The translations under genes and the position numbers were made by a program. Source: Bacteroidaceae bacterium (GTDB lineage Bacteria; Bacteroidota; Bacteroidia; Bacteroidales; Muribaculaceae). From it: a stretch of 64,000 bases of DNA. The stretch is from contig JAETNO010000011.1 in assembly GCA_021768245.1 (NCBI GenBank), positions 1-64,000 of the forward strand. Reading direction: 5' to 3'. This document shows positions 9,178 through 17,117 of the stretch, one piece after another; within the stretch, counting starts at the first letter, position 1, and every line of letters starts with the position of its first letter. A model generated the notes under the pieces. It was given only the letters and a program-made list of their open reading frames with translations. It had not been told where the DNA came from and ran no database searches.

Positions 9178-10034
9178 TGGGTCTGCCTACGCTTGAAATA
9201 TTGATTTCCACGAATGATGCCGGAGCTCTCGGTCGCATTGCTTCCGCCATGCCGCCAAAGGAAGAGGGCGTCAGCTATCTGATATGCTGGCAGAAAAGCG
9301 AGGGGCATGAAGTTCCGCAGGCTCTTGCCGGACGTGATGATGTCAGGATTCTGAGAAATCCCAGCACGGGGCTGTCGCAGAACAGGAATTTCGCCCTTGA
9401 CCATGCCTCGGGCGACATATTGTTGCTTGCCGATGACGATTTGATTTACACGGAGGGTGCTTTCAGCCGTATCCGCGAGATTTTTGCCGCATCGCCCGGG
9501 CTTGATATCGCGACTTTCCGCTATGAATGTTCCGACGGGAGCATCGAAAAGATATATCCGCTCAGTCAGGTCAGACTGGGTCGCAATCTGCCCAAGGGCT
9601 ACTATGTGACATCCTTTGAAATAGCCGTGAGGCGGCTTGGCCGTAGCGGACGTCTGAGATTTAATCCGGATTTCGGTTTGGGAGCCACGGTGCTTGGTTG
9701 CGGGGAGGAGGAAATTTATCTTCACTCAGCCCTGAGACTTGGCCACGAGGTTGAGTTTTTCCCTTTGACCATATGTGTCCACGATGGCCCTACCACCGGC
9801 AGCAGTCCGATATTGAAGGACTCCTCGCTGCGGGGAAACGGAGCCACCATCGCTTTACTCTATCCCGTATCGTGGATTCCGCGCCTGCCGTTGAAGGCCT
9901 GGCGTCTGTGGCGTTCGCGACGGGGCTCTTTTTTCAGGAATCTGTGGCAACTGACCTACGGAGCCATATACGCTATCTTCAAGCTTGAATCGCCATTTAA
10001 GGCCGAATCGCCCCGGGAGGAGCGGAATTCATGA
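9177..10034 (+). CDS. Family 2 glycosyltransferase
   Basis: The 285 residues form a GT-A type transferase. The N-terminus reads LPTLEILISTND, then SQNRNFALDHASGDILLLAD followed by DD, the expected nucleotide-sugar and DXD-like metal site. The C-terminal part is basic and may touch the membrane. The ATG at 9177 overlaps the upstream stop by one base, and a TTG one codon earlier is the alternative. Its own stop overlaps the flippase start by four bases (ATGA). It probably adds one sugar to the glycan handled by that flippase. Confidence 0.88.
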   Translation: MGLPTLEILISTNDAGALGRIASAMPPKEEGVSYLICWQKSEGHEVPQALAGRDDVRILRNPSTGLSQNRNFALDHASGDILLLADDDLIYTEGAFSRIREIFAASPGLDIATFRYECSDGSIEKIYPLSQVRLGRNLPKGYYVTSFEIAVRRLGRSGRLRFNPDFGLGATVLGCGEEEIYLHSALRLGHEVEFFPLTICVHDGPTTGSSPILKDSSLRGNGATIALLYPVSWIPRLPLKAWRLWRSRRGSFFRNLWQLTYGAIYAIFKLESPFKAESPREERNS

Positions 10035-11485
10035 CTCCGTCGATTGCAGGAGGGAAGACCCACGGAAAGGGGCTCTCTGCCCGTGTGCTGAAAGCGATGA
10101 GCGTTTTCGGCGGTGTGCAGATGTCGACCATACTCTGTGGAATTGTAAAAGTGAAACTGATAGCCATGTGGCTCGGCCCTGCGGGCGTAGGGCTTTTCGG
10201 CATATTCAACGGCGCGGTCGATATGGTGAGTTCCATCTCTCAGCTTGGCGTAAGGTCGAGTGCGGTCAGGGATATTGCCGCCGCGCGCCATAGCTCCTCG
10301 GTGGGTGTGACTGTCACGGTTGTGAGACGCTGGGGCTGGATATTGGGGCTGTTCGGGGCCTTGCTCATGTTGGTTGCAGCCCCCTTGCTTAGCTTGAAGA
10401 CCTTCGGCTCCTATGACCGCACGCTAAGCTTCATGTTGCTTGCCTTTGCGCTCCTGCTCGGGACTGTGAGCATGACGGAGCAGGCGGTGATGCAGGGAAT
10501 GGACCGTCTGAAAAGCCTCGCCAAGGCCTCTGTATGGTCGGCTGCAACAGGGCTTGCCGTGACCGCTCCTATGTATTATTTTTGGCATCTCGACAGCATA
10601 ATCCCGTCGATACTGGTCTATTATGTTGTGATTCTTATCGTTGTCATGGCCTATAGGGTCAGGAATGTGGGGGGCGGTGGAGTGAAGGTAGGCCTGCGTG
10701 AGACATTGAGGCGCGGGAGCGGTTTCATAAGGCTCGGATTCTACATGACTGTCGCCGACGCCGTCACACAGCTTATGAGCTATGCTTTCATCGCCTATCT
10801 CAACAATGCGGGAGGTGATTCGGAAGTCGGTTTCTATCAGGCCGGTTTCACAATAGTGAACCGCTATGTCGGGATTATGCTCACTGTGATTGCGGTGGAG
10901 TATTTTCCGCGAATCTCCTCTGTGGCGTCCTCGTCGTGGCGACTTAACCGCTTTGTCGCTCATGAGACGGTGATTATCTCACTTGTCCTTTTTCCTTGCG
11001 CCCTTCTTTTCATTTCGTTTGCTCCCTATATAGTTGGTCTGCTCTATTCGGGAGAGTTCGGTGTGGCGGTTCCATTCGTGTCGATTGCCATGGTCGGGGT
11101 GGTCATAAGGGGTATGTCGTATTGCATGTCGTTCGTGATTCTTGCCAAGGGTGACGGCCCTACGTTCATCGTCACTGAGTCGCTGAGCGCGGTGGCAGGC
11201 CTTGCGCTTAATATTCTCGGATATGAAATTTTCGGCATAGCCGGTCTCGGTTTGAGCTATACGCTGTGGTATCTTCTCTATATTCTGATAGTCTCTTTCG
11301 TCTATTTCCGTCGCTATCGCCTGCATATGCCGCCGGGGCTTATGCTGACGGGGACAGGAGCTGTCGCGGTGACCTCGCTGTCGGCTGCCGCCGGGCTGTG
11401 TTTCGGCGCGCTCTGGGTGCTTCCCGTCGCCTTGCTTGCGTCGGCCATTTGTGTGCGGAAAGTCGTGAAGTTGCTCAGACGCTAA
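10031..11485 (+). CDS. Wzx-type polysaccharide flippase
   Basis: This 484-residue integral membrane protein has about 12-14 hydrophobic segments and belongs to the MATE-like polysaccharide transporter group (O-antigen flippase). It begins its membrane part with GGVQMSTILCGIVKVKLIAM. It likely moves lipid-linked glycan across the inner membrane. It is the last gene of the four- or five-gene set starting at 6047, joined by an ATGA overlap. A second, unrelated-looking flippase lies at 33057-34586. Confidence 0.87.
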   Translation: MTPSIAGGKTHGKGLSARVLKAMSVFGGVQMSTILCGIVKVKLIAMWLGPAGVGLFGIFNGAVDMVSSISQLGVRSSAVRDIAAARHSSSVGVTVTVVRRWGWILGLFGALLMLVAAPLLSLKTFGSYDRTLSFMLLAFALLLGTVSMTEQAVMQGMDRLKSLAKASVWSAATGLAVTAPMYYFWHLDSIIPSILVYYVVILIVVMAYRVRNVGGGGVKVGLRETLRRGSGFIRLGFYMTVADAVTQLMSYAFIAYLNNAGGDSEVGFYQAGFTIVNRYVGIMLTVIAVEYFPRISSVASSSWRLNRFVAHETVIISLVLFPCALLFISFAPYIVGLLYSGEFGVAVPFVSIAMVGVVIRGMSYCMSFVILAKGDGPTFIVTESLSAVAGLALNILGYEIFGIAGLGLSYTLWYLLYILIVSFVYFRRYRLHMPPGLMLTGTGAVAVTSLSAAAGLCFGALWVLPVALLASAICVRKVVKLLRR

Positions 11486-11505
11486 ATGACAGGCGCTTAA
11501 AATTT

Positions 11506-11537
11506 TTTGCATGTTTCGGCCATTGTTTGTAAGTTTG
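11506..11537 (+). promoter_or_regulatory. Bacteroidetes-type promoter for the lipoprotein-ABC operon
   Basis: TTTG at 11506-11509 and TAAGTTTG at 11530-11537 are 20 bases apart. The implied transcript starts near 11544, about 54 bases before the ATG at 11598. Confidence 0.75.
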
Positions 11538-11597
11538 TAGAATTAAACGTATTCTGATTCATCTAAATAAGTTCACATATTGACACGTTTTAATATT

Positions 11598-13010
11598 ATG
11601 AAATCAAGACTTTTTTCGCTGTCATTGTTGGCGGTGTTGGTATTCGGGGCTTTGGCCACGTCGTGCTCAAAGGAGCAGAAACTGCTTGAAGCCGTCCCGT
11701 CTGATGTGCAGCAGGTCGGCATGTTCCGTCTGAAATCCGTGATGGAACAGGCCGGATGTAAGTTTGACGATAATGGCGTCACCGCTCCCGAATGGGCCAA
11801 GGGTGGTTCTGCCAACGGCCTTGTGGGCTTCGCTGACTGCCTTGAAGGCTCAAAGGTGTGTGACATCAATGAACTTGCATGGGCAGAGAAAGACCGCAAT
11901 CTCTACATGACCATGCTCGTAAAATCAAAGGATGAATTTGTGGAGGCGACCGCCAATGTCATTGAGTGGGGCGAAGAAGAGTCCGGTTATAAGGTAGGAG
12001 AGATGGGTGACATAGGGGTTTTTGTCAACGACGAGCGCGTGTGGCTCGATTTCATGTATCCTTCCCACTCCACCAAAGCTGTTGATGTCCTGAAATATTT
12101 TATCAAGCCAGCCGAAAAGGAATCGGTAGCCGCCCTGACCGGCATTGCAGCGATGCTTGAAAGCGACAATCTCGTCAATATTGCCGTGCGTCAGAGCCCT
12201 GTGCCGGCCTCCGGAAAGGCTGAGACGAAGGGTCAGAATCCTGAGCTGCAGACCCTGTGGTCGACAGCAAAGCTTAATATCAAGGATAATAAGATTGTGG
12301 CCACGAGCGAATTCATGAAGGCTGACGGCGAGGTCACAAAAATCAAGGGCTTGCAGCCTGTCAATCCCGCCGTCCTGGGTTATATTCCCGCTTCATGCAA
12401 TATCGCCCTTGCTTTCGGACTGACTCCGGAGTTCGACTGGAGCATGCTGACAAGCGCGGCTATCGCTTCCGGCGGATTTCAGATGCAGGGGATGGTAGCT
12501 GCCGTCACTCCTTACCTCCAGGCTATCGACGGGACAGTGATGATTGCCGCCGGCCCTGCAAACGACCAGGCCTATAGCGATATCGAACCGGGCAACTGGC
12601 ATTTTATCCTTATGGCCCATATGACGCAGGAGAAAATCAATTCCATTCTCGACATGATTCGCTCTACATTGTTCATGAACAGGGTGACTCCCGCCACTAC
12701 CGACGATGGCGTCATGGTCATTCCCCAATATGGCATGAATTTCTATGTGGGTAACGTAGACGGTTATCTCGGAATCGCGAATTTCCCCTTCAATCCCAAT
12801 CAGCAGAACGAGCTGTCTCCGCTCTTCAACGGCAAGGACGGAGCGTTGAGCATCGACCTGCCCTCGTTGAAGCTTATAAGCCCTATGGCTCCTGAATTTG
12901 GAGTCAAGGTCACCTCGCAGTTCGCAGGCGACAAGGGCTCGGCTGAAATCACTCTGCCCGGTACGGACGAGCCTATCCTGCAGGCGATTCTGAAAGCTTT
13001 TATGAAATAG
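11598..13010 (+). CDS. Lipoprotein, DUF4836-like
   Basis: A lipoprotein signal peptide is clear: MKSRLFSLSL, a hydrophobic core, and the lipobox cysteine at residue 23 (ALATSC). The remaining 448 residues are soluble and start with a section on protein levels of residues 30-60 that resembles DUF4836 proteins of Bacteroidales (PSDVQQVGMFRL). I am not sure of that family. It is probably anchored to the outer membrane or to the periplasmic face. The TTG at 11580 is rejected as start because it would place six residues before the signal peptide. The ABC ATPase gene starts eight bases after the stop, so a shared function is likely. Confidence 0.8.
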   Translation: MKSRLFSLSLLAVLVFGALATSCSKEQKLLEAVPSDVQQVGMFRLKSVMEQAGCKFDDNGVTAPEWAKGGSANGLVGFADCLEGSKVCDINELAWAEKDRNLYMTMLVKSKDEFVEATANVIEWGEEESGYKVGEMGDIGVFVNDERVWLDFMYPSHSTKAVDVLKYFIKPAEKESVAALTGIAAMLESDNLVNIAVRQSPVPASGKAETKGQNPELQTLWSTAKLNIKDNKIVATSEFMKADGEVTKIKGLQPVNPAVLGYIPASCNIALAFGLTPEFDWSMLTSAAIASGGFQMQGMVAAVTPYLQAIDGTVMIAAGPANDQAYSDIEPGNWHFILMAHMTQEKINSILDMIRSTLFMNRVTPATTDDGVMVIPQYGMNFYVGNVDGYLGIANFPFNPNQQNELSPLFNGKDGALSIDLPSLKLISPMAPEFGVKVTSQFAGDKGSAEITLPGTDEPILQAILKAFMK

Positions 13011-13018
13011 AAATAGAA

Positions 13019-13681
13019 ATGACCGAGACTATAAGTCTGCGCAGGCTCCTGCCGAGGGTGTTCCGTGGCAGTGAGCATGAAGCTCCCGTGAAGGATTCAC
13101 AGCTGTGGCTCCATGAGGGTGTGGACTTCAGGCGTGGCGAATACTATGTGATAGAAGCCGAGAGCGGAACCGGCAAGTCGAGCCTCTGTGCTTTCATCTA
13201 TGGCAGCCGTCATGACTATGACGGGGAGATACTTTTTGACGGAGTGGATTCGCGTGGCTTCGGCATCGACCGCTGGTGTGAACTTCGGCGACGCTCCCTT
13301 GCCTATCTTCCACAGGAGATGCGGCTCTTCCCCGAATTGACCGTCATGGAGAACATCACGATTAAAAACCGCCTGACCGGTTTCCGCTCCGAAGCCGACA
13401 TACGCTCCATGTTGTCGCGCCTTGAGGTCGACAATAAGGCCGACACTCCTGCCGGACTTCTATCGGTGGGTCAGCAGCAGCGTGTGGCGATAGTCAGGGC
13501 CTTGTGCCAGCCGTTTGACTTTCTGCTGATTGACGAGCCGGTGAGCCATCTCGACGCCCGCAACAATCTCGCTGTCGCAACGCTTATCGACGAGGAGGCC
13601 TCGCGCCTCGGGGCGGCAATCATAGCGACCTCCGTGGGCAATAAAATCAGCCTTCCGAAATTCAATCTTCTGACCCTCTGA
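13019..13681 (+). CDS. ABC transporter ATP-binding protein
   Basis: This is a 220-residue ABC ATPase of the LolD/MacB/FtsE size. Walker A is AESGTGKSS at 47-55, the signature region is LLSVGQQQR at 147-155, and Walker B is LLIDEP ending at residue 174, followed by the D-loop SHLD. The signature reads LSVGQ in place of LSGGQ. It should pair with the permease at 13713, and the preceding lipoprotein may be a partner. The substrate is unknown. Lipoprotein release or cell-wall regulation are possibilities by family, not by direct evidence. Confidence 0.9.
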   Translation: MTETISLRRLLPRVFRGSEHEAPVKDSQLWLHEGVDFRRGEYYVIEAESGTGKSSLCAFIYGSRHDYDGEILFDGVDSRGFGIDRWCELRRRSLAYLPQEMRLFPELTVMENITIKNRLTGFRSEADIRSMLSRLEVDNKADTPAGLLSVGQQQRVAIVRALCQPFDFLLIDEPVSHLDARNNLAVATLIDEEASRLGAAIIATSVGNKISLPKFNLLTL

Positions 13682-13688
13682 CGAATAA

Positions 13689-13700
13689 ACAATCTCTAAG
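13689..13700 (+). repeat. TTAGACAATCTCTAA-like motif, copy 3
   Basis: ACAATCTCTAAG lies in the 31-base gap between the ABC ATPase and its permease, 12 bases before the permease ATG. With the bases before it, it matches the full motif at 13 of 15 positions. Confidence 0.4.
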
Positions 13701-13712
13701 ACACTCTTGATA

Positions 13713-14906
13713 ATGGCAAAGAATACGGTCTGGCGCCTGCTGCGCCGCAACATAAGCGCCGGGCAGATTGCGGGCTATGCACTGGCCAATCTCGTTGGGC
13801 TTGCGATTGTGCTGACCGCCGTGCAGTTCTACCGCGACGTCACATCGGTGTGGGATGATGAGGATTCTTTCATCTCCAAGGATTATATGATACTTTCGAA
13901 GCGTGTCAGCGGCATTGGTTCCTTTATGGGAGCCGGTGACGCCACGCGCTTTTCATCCGATGAGATTGCCGACATAAGCTCCCAGCCGTGGGCAAGAAAG
14001 GTGGGCAGTTTCAGTTCGGCTGCTTTCAACGTATATGCCAAGGTCGATTTCGGAGGGGCATCGATGGGCACGGCGCTTTTCCTGGAATCGATTCCCGACG
14101 ATTTCTTCGATGTGTCGCCTGAGGGCTGGGACTACGAGCCGGGCCGTTCGGACTATGTGCCCGTTATCCTATCGAAGGACTATCTTTCGCTCTACAATTT
14201 CGGGTTCGCCACCTCTCGGGGTATGCCTCAGGTGTCGGAGGAGGTCATAGGGATGGTGCCCTTGCAGTTCTCGCTCAGCGGCAATGGTCGTCAGGAGTGG
14301 ATTAATGCGCGCATAGTGGGCTTTTCGTCGCGCCTCAACACGATCGCTGTCCCCGAGGAGTTCATGCAGTGGGCCAACCATACCTTTTCCGATACCCCGG
14401 CTGAGAATCCGTCGCGTCTTATAGTGATGCTCGACCGTCCCGGCGACCCACAGGCCGAAAGCTATCTTGAGGAGCACGGCTATGAGACTGCGGGCGACCG
14501 TGCCGACAACGGCAAGGCGGCCTATTTCCTATCTTTGGTGACGAGCATAGTCATTGCCGTCGGTTTGATAATCAGTCTGCTCGCTTTCTTCATCCTTCTT
14601 CTGAGCCTCTATCTGCTCCTGCAGAAAAACCGCGAGAAAATCCATCAGCTCATGCAGCTCGGCTATTCGCCCTCGCAAGTGGCCCGCTACTACCATTATA
14701 TAGTGCTGTCGGTCAACGGGCTCGTGCTTGTCGTGGCCCTCGCGGTCATGCTTATTGCCTCACATTCGTGGCAGTCCTCATTAGAGGCGCTTGGAGTCGA
14801 AGCCTCCCCTGCGTGGCCAACAATACTTATAGGCGTAGCTATAATGTCCCTCATAAGCATAGGAAACCTCGTCGCCATAACCCGTACCGTCCGCAAAGAT
14901 TTTTAA
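13713..14906 (+). CDS. ABC transporter permease, FtsX/MacB-like
   Basis: Using the ATG at 13713 the protein has 397 residues. One membrane segment lies near residues 18-38. A periplasmic domain of about 230 residues follows. Three C-terminal membrane segments lie at about 270-300, 325-348 and 362-385. This is the standard FtsX/MacB layout. Between the first two C-terminal segments is the cytoplasmic coupling stretch LLQKNREKIHQLMQLGYSPS. The TTG at 13707 is the alternative start. It forms a transporter with the ATPase upstream. Confidence 0.85.
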   Translation: MAKNTVWRLLRRNISAGQIAGYALANLVGLAIVLTAVQFYRDVTSVWDDEDSFISKDYMILSKRVSGIGSFMGAGDATRFSSDEIADISSQPWARKVGSFSSAAFNVYAKVDFGGASMGTALFLESIPDDFFDVSPEGWDYEPGRSDYVPVILSKDYLSLYNFGFATSRGMPQVSEEVIGMVPLQFSLSGNGRQEWINARIVGFSSRLNTIAVPEEFMQWANHTFSDTPAENPSRLIVMLDRPGDPQAESYLEEHGYETAGDRADNGKAAYFLSLVTSIVIAVGLIISLLAFFILLLSLYLLLQKNREKIHQLMQLGYSPSQVARYYHYIVLSVNGLVLVVALAVMLIASHSWQSSLEALGVEASPAWPTILIGVAIMSLISIGNLVAITRTVRKDF

Positions 14907-14936
14907 CATTTGCTAATAAGATTAAGGGATTGTGTG

Positions 14937-14967
14937 TTTGATAAGACGGAAAAATTGACTACTTTTG
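14937..14967 (+). promoter_or_regulatory. Bacteroidetes-type promoter for psd-pssA operon
   Basis: TTTG at 14937-14940 and TACTTTTG at 14960-14967 are separated by 19 bases. The predicted start near 14974 leaves a leader of about 64 bases to the ATG at 15038. Confidence 0.75.
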
Positions 14968-15037
14968 CAGATTAAGAGCACCTATTGACGCTCCAACCAA
15001 TCACTAACCCTTGCGGAAGCTTGCCCACAAGCCACTG

Positions 15038-15718
15038 ATGAAAGTTAAAATCCACAGCGAAGGAACCAATATACTCATCGTTGTCATGCTGATAATGATT
15101 GTTATCAATCTGTCGGCATGGATGTTTATACGTCCTGTCGCAATACCGTGGACATTCACCATCCTGTCGGCTATACTGTATGGTTTGATTGTCAATTTCT
15201 TCCGTTCACCCCGGCGTACTTTCCACGGCAACAGGGAAAATGTGGTGGTCAGTTCGGTCGACGGCACAGTCGTTGCTCTCGAGGAGGTTTTCGAGCCTGA
15301 AGTGCTCCGCCGCAAAGTGAGGATGCTGTCGGTGTTCATGACTGTGTTCAACGTCCATGCCAACTGGTTTCCGATTGACGGTGAAGTTCTGATGGTCCGC
15401 CACCATCGCGGACGTTTCCTCAGTGCCTATCTTCCCAAGGCGAGCATAGAGAACGAACGTTCGACAATACTTATCAGGGCTGAAAACGGACAGGAGGTGC
15501 TTGTGCGTCAGATTGCCGGGGCAGTTGCCCGTCGCATTGTGACTTATGCTGAGCCGGGCGACAGGGCGAATATCGAAAACCATCTCGGATTTATCAAGTT
15601 CGGCTCCAGGGTCGACATATATCTTCCGCTCGACGCCGAGGTTTATGTGAAAATCGGCGACAAGACCATGGGAGGCGTCACGGAAATAGCGCGTCTCCGC
15701 CCCCACAGTGATGAATAG
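15038..15718 (+). CDS. psd: Phosphatidylserine decarboxylase proenzyme
   Basis: The enzyme decarboxylates phosphatidylserine to phosphatidylethanolamine at the inner membrane. The 226 residues match the short Bacteroidetes/archaeal-type family. Two hydrophobic segments lie at about 10-50. The self-cleavage site that yields the pyruvoyl group is seen as FGS, with Gly189-Ser190, close to the C-terminus (KFGSRVDIYLP). The catalytic region before it contains FMTVFNVHANWFP. I reject a TTG start at 15011, because the MKVKIHSEG start fits the family length better. pssA follows after 63 bases and makes the substrate. Confidence 0.93.
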   Translation: MKVKIHSEGTNILIVVMLIMIVINLSAWMFIRPVAIPWTFTILSAILYGLIVNFFRSPRRTFHGNRENVVVSSVDGTVVALEEVFEPEVLRRKVRMLSVFMTVFNVHANWFPIDGEVLMVRHHRGRFLSAYLPKASIENERSTILIRAENGQEVLVRQIAGAVARRIVTYAEPGDRANIENHLGFIKFGSRVDIYLPLDAEVYVKIGDKTMGGVTEIARLRPHSDE

Positions 15719-15781
15719 GCTTCTCCCGCTGTATTCCCTCGGGGATATCAATCAAAGAATCTTTCCTAAAAGTATCATCAA

Positions 15782-16504
15782 TTGAAATCGATAAGCACAT
15801 ATATTCCCAACACGGTCACTTGTCTGAACCTCCTTTCAGGCTGCGCGGCCGTCTTTTTCGCTTTCCATCTCGGAACTCAGTTCGGTCCGCTCCCGGCAAT
15901 GGCATGGGCGTGGATTTTCATAGGTGCCGCAGCGGTTTTTGACTTCTGCGACGGGCTTACGGCCCGCATGCTCCATGCTTATTCTCCCGTTGGTAAGGAA
16001 CTGGATTCGCTCAGCGACCTTGTCAGTTTCGGTCTCGCGCCGGCTTTCCTCGTGATGAACGAGATGATGGCGGAGGGCTCATCGGTGTGGGTGAGCTGCA
16101 TCGCCATGATGATTGCCGTGATGGGCGCCCTGCGCCTGGCGAAGTTCAACGTCGACACCCGTCAGGCCACATCGTTTATCGGCCTGCCGATTCCCGCCAA
16201 CGCTATCTTCTGGATCGGGACGCTCGCGTGGATTCAGTCACACACCTATCCCGGCGATATCGCGATGGCGGTCATTATCGTGGCTGTGTCGCTGCTGATG
16301 GTCAGCGAAATCAAGATGTTCTCGCTGAAGTTCGCAAATCTTTCGTTTCGTGAAAATGTGCGTCGCTACACGATTCTCGCCGCAGCGGTGATGTTTGTGG
16401 CTACCGGCGGAGTTTCGGGCTTCGCATGGACTATCATACTTTATATCCTTATATCCGTTTTGGGAAAGAAAACCGACCCTGACGCTACCGCTGATATGGA
16501 TTGA
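15782..16504 (+). CDS. pssA: CDP-diacylglycerol-serine O-phosphatidyltransferase
   Basis: It makes phosphatidylserine from CDP-diacylglycerol and serine. The CDP-alcohol phosphotransferase motif is perfect: D57-G58, A61-R62, G71, D75 and D79 in DGLTARMLHAYSPVGKELD followed by SLSD. About seven membrane segments cover the 240 residues. No ATG fits; translation must begin at a TTG at 15782 (LKSISTYIPNTV read as MKSIS...), a rare start that could keep expression low. It lies between psd and the DUF4834 gene on the same strand, so the phosphatidylethanolamine pathway is one transcript. Confidence 0.94.
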   Translation: MKSISTYIPNTVTCLNLLSGCAAVFFAFHLGTQFGPLPAMAWAWIFIGAAAVFDFCDGLTARMLHAYSPVGKELDSLSDLVSFGLAPAFLVMNEMMAEGSSVWVSCIAMMIAVMGALRLAKFNVDTRQATSFIGLPIPANAIFWIGTLAWIQSHTYPGDIAMAVIIVAVSLLMVSEIKMFSLKFANLSFRENVRRYTILAAAVMFVATGGVSGFAWTIILYILISVLGKKTDPDATADMD

Positions 16505-16636
16505 GATTGCGTGGCGTGACGGAAATAAACCTCCGGCAGGGAATTTTTGTTAGAATTTGTACGTGGCTGTGGGTGGATTCGCTTCAGGGATACATGTTGC
16601 GCTCCCCATTCCGTTATATTTCACCTTTTAGAATCT

Positions 16637-16987
16637 ATGTTGACGTTTTTCGGCACTATACTTATTCTCTATCTTGTATGGCTCCTTGTGAAGCCGCTGC
16701 TGTTCAACTACGCGCAGCGCAAGTATAGGGAGAAAATCAACGATATGTTCGGCCAGGCTTTCAATCAGCAGGGTTTTGGCCGACAGACATCATCATCTTC
16801 TTCATCCGGGCAGCCCCCGCGACGTCCCGGGGTCAAGCGCAAGATTTTCTCGCGTGACGAGGGGGAATATGTGGAGTTTGAGGAGATAGAGGTCTCTGCC
16901 GAGTATCGCTCCACTGAACAGTCAGACCCGTCCTACACTCCGCGCGAGCCTCAGGTAAGCGATGCCGATTGGGAGGAAATAAAATGA
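16637..16987 (+). CDS. DUF4834 family small membrane protein
   Basis: This 116-residue protein has one N-terminal membrane helix (MLTFFGTILILYLVWLLVKP), a basic stretch, a Ser-rich linker near residue 50 and an acidic C-terminal tail ending in DADWEEIK. That layout is typical for DUF4834, known only from Bacteroidetes. The function is unknown. An upstream in-frame ATG at 16547 would add 30 residues with no family support, so I start at 16637. It is the last gene of the psd operon. Confidence 0.8.
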   Translation: MLTFFGTILILYLVWLLVKPLLFNYAQRKYREKINDMFGQAFNQQGFGRQTSSSSSSGQPPRRPGVKRKIFSRDEGEYVEFEEIEVSAEYRSTEQSDPSYTPREPQVSDADWEEIK

Positions 16988-17030
16988 TAACTGATTGATA
17001 TTAAAGATTAATATTAAAGGTTAATCCTTA

Positions 17031-17094
17031 AATAAGGCACAAAATGTACATAATGGACAAATTTATGTCGCTTATGTACATTCTGTGCCTTATT
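17031..17094. terminator. Large stem-loop between convergent genes
   Basis: Arms of 23 bases at 17031-17053 and 17072-17094 pair with a single mismatch around an 18-base loop. The arm begins AATAAGGCACAAAATGTACA. It lies between the stop codons of the DUF4834 gene and the leftward OmpA-like gene, so it can act on transcripts from both sides. There is no long T-run, so it may be an mRNA-end stabiliser instead of a classic terminator. Confidence 0.6.
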
Positions 17095-17117
17095 AATTCC
17101 AATCCGTGTCTCTCGTG

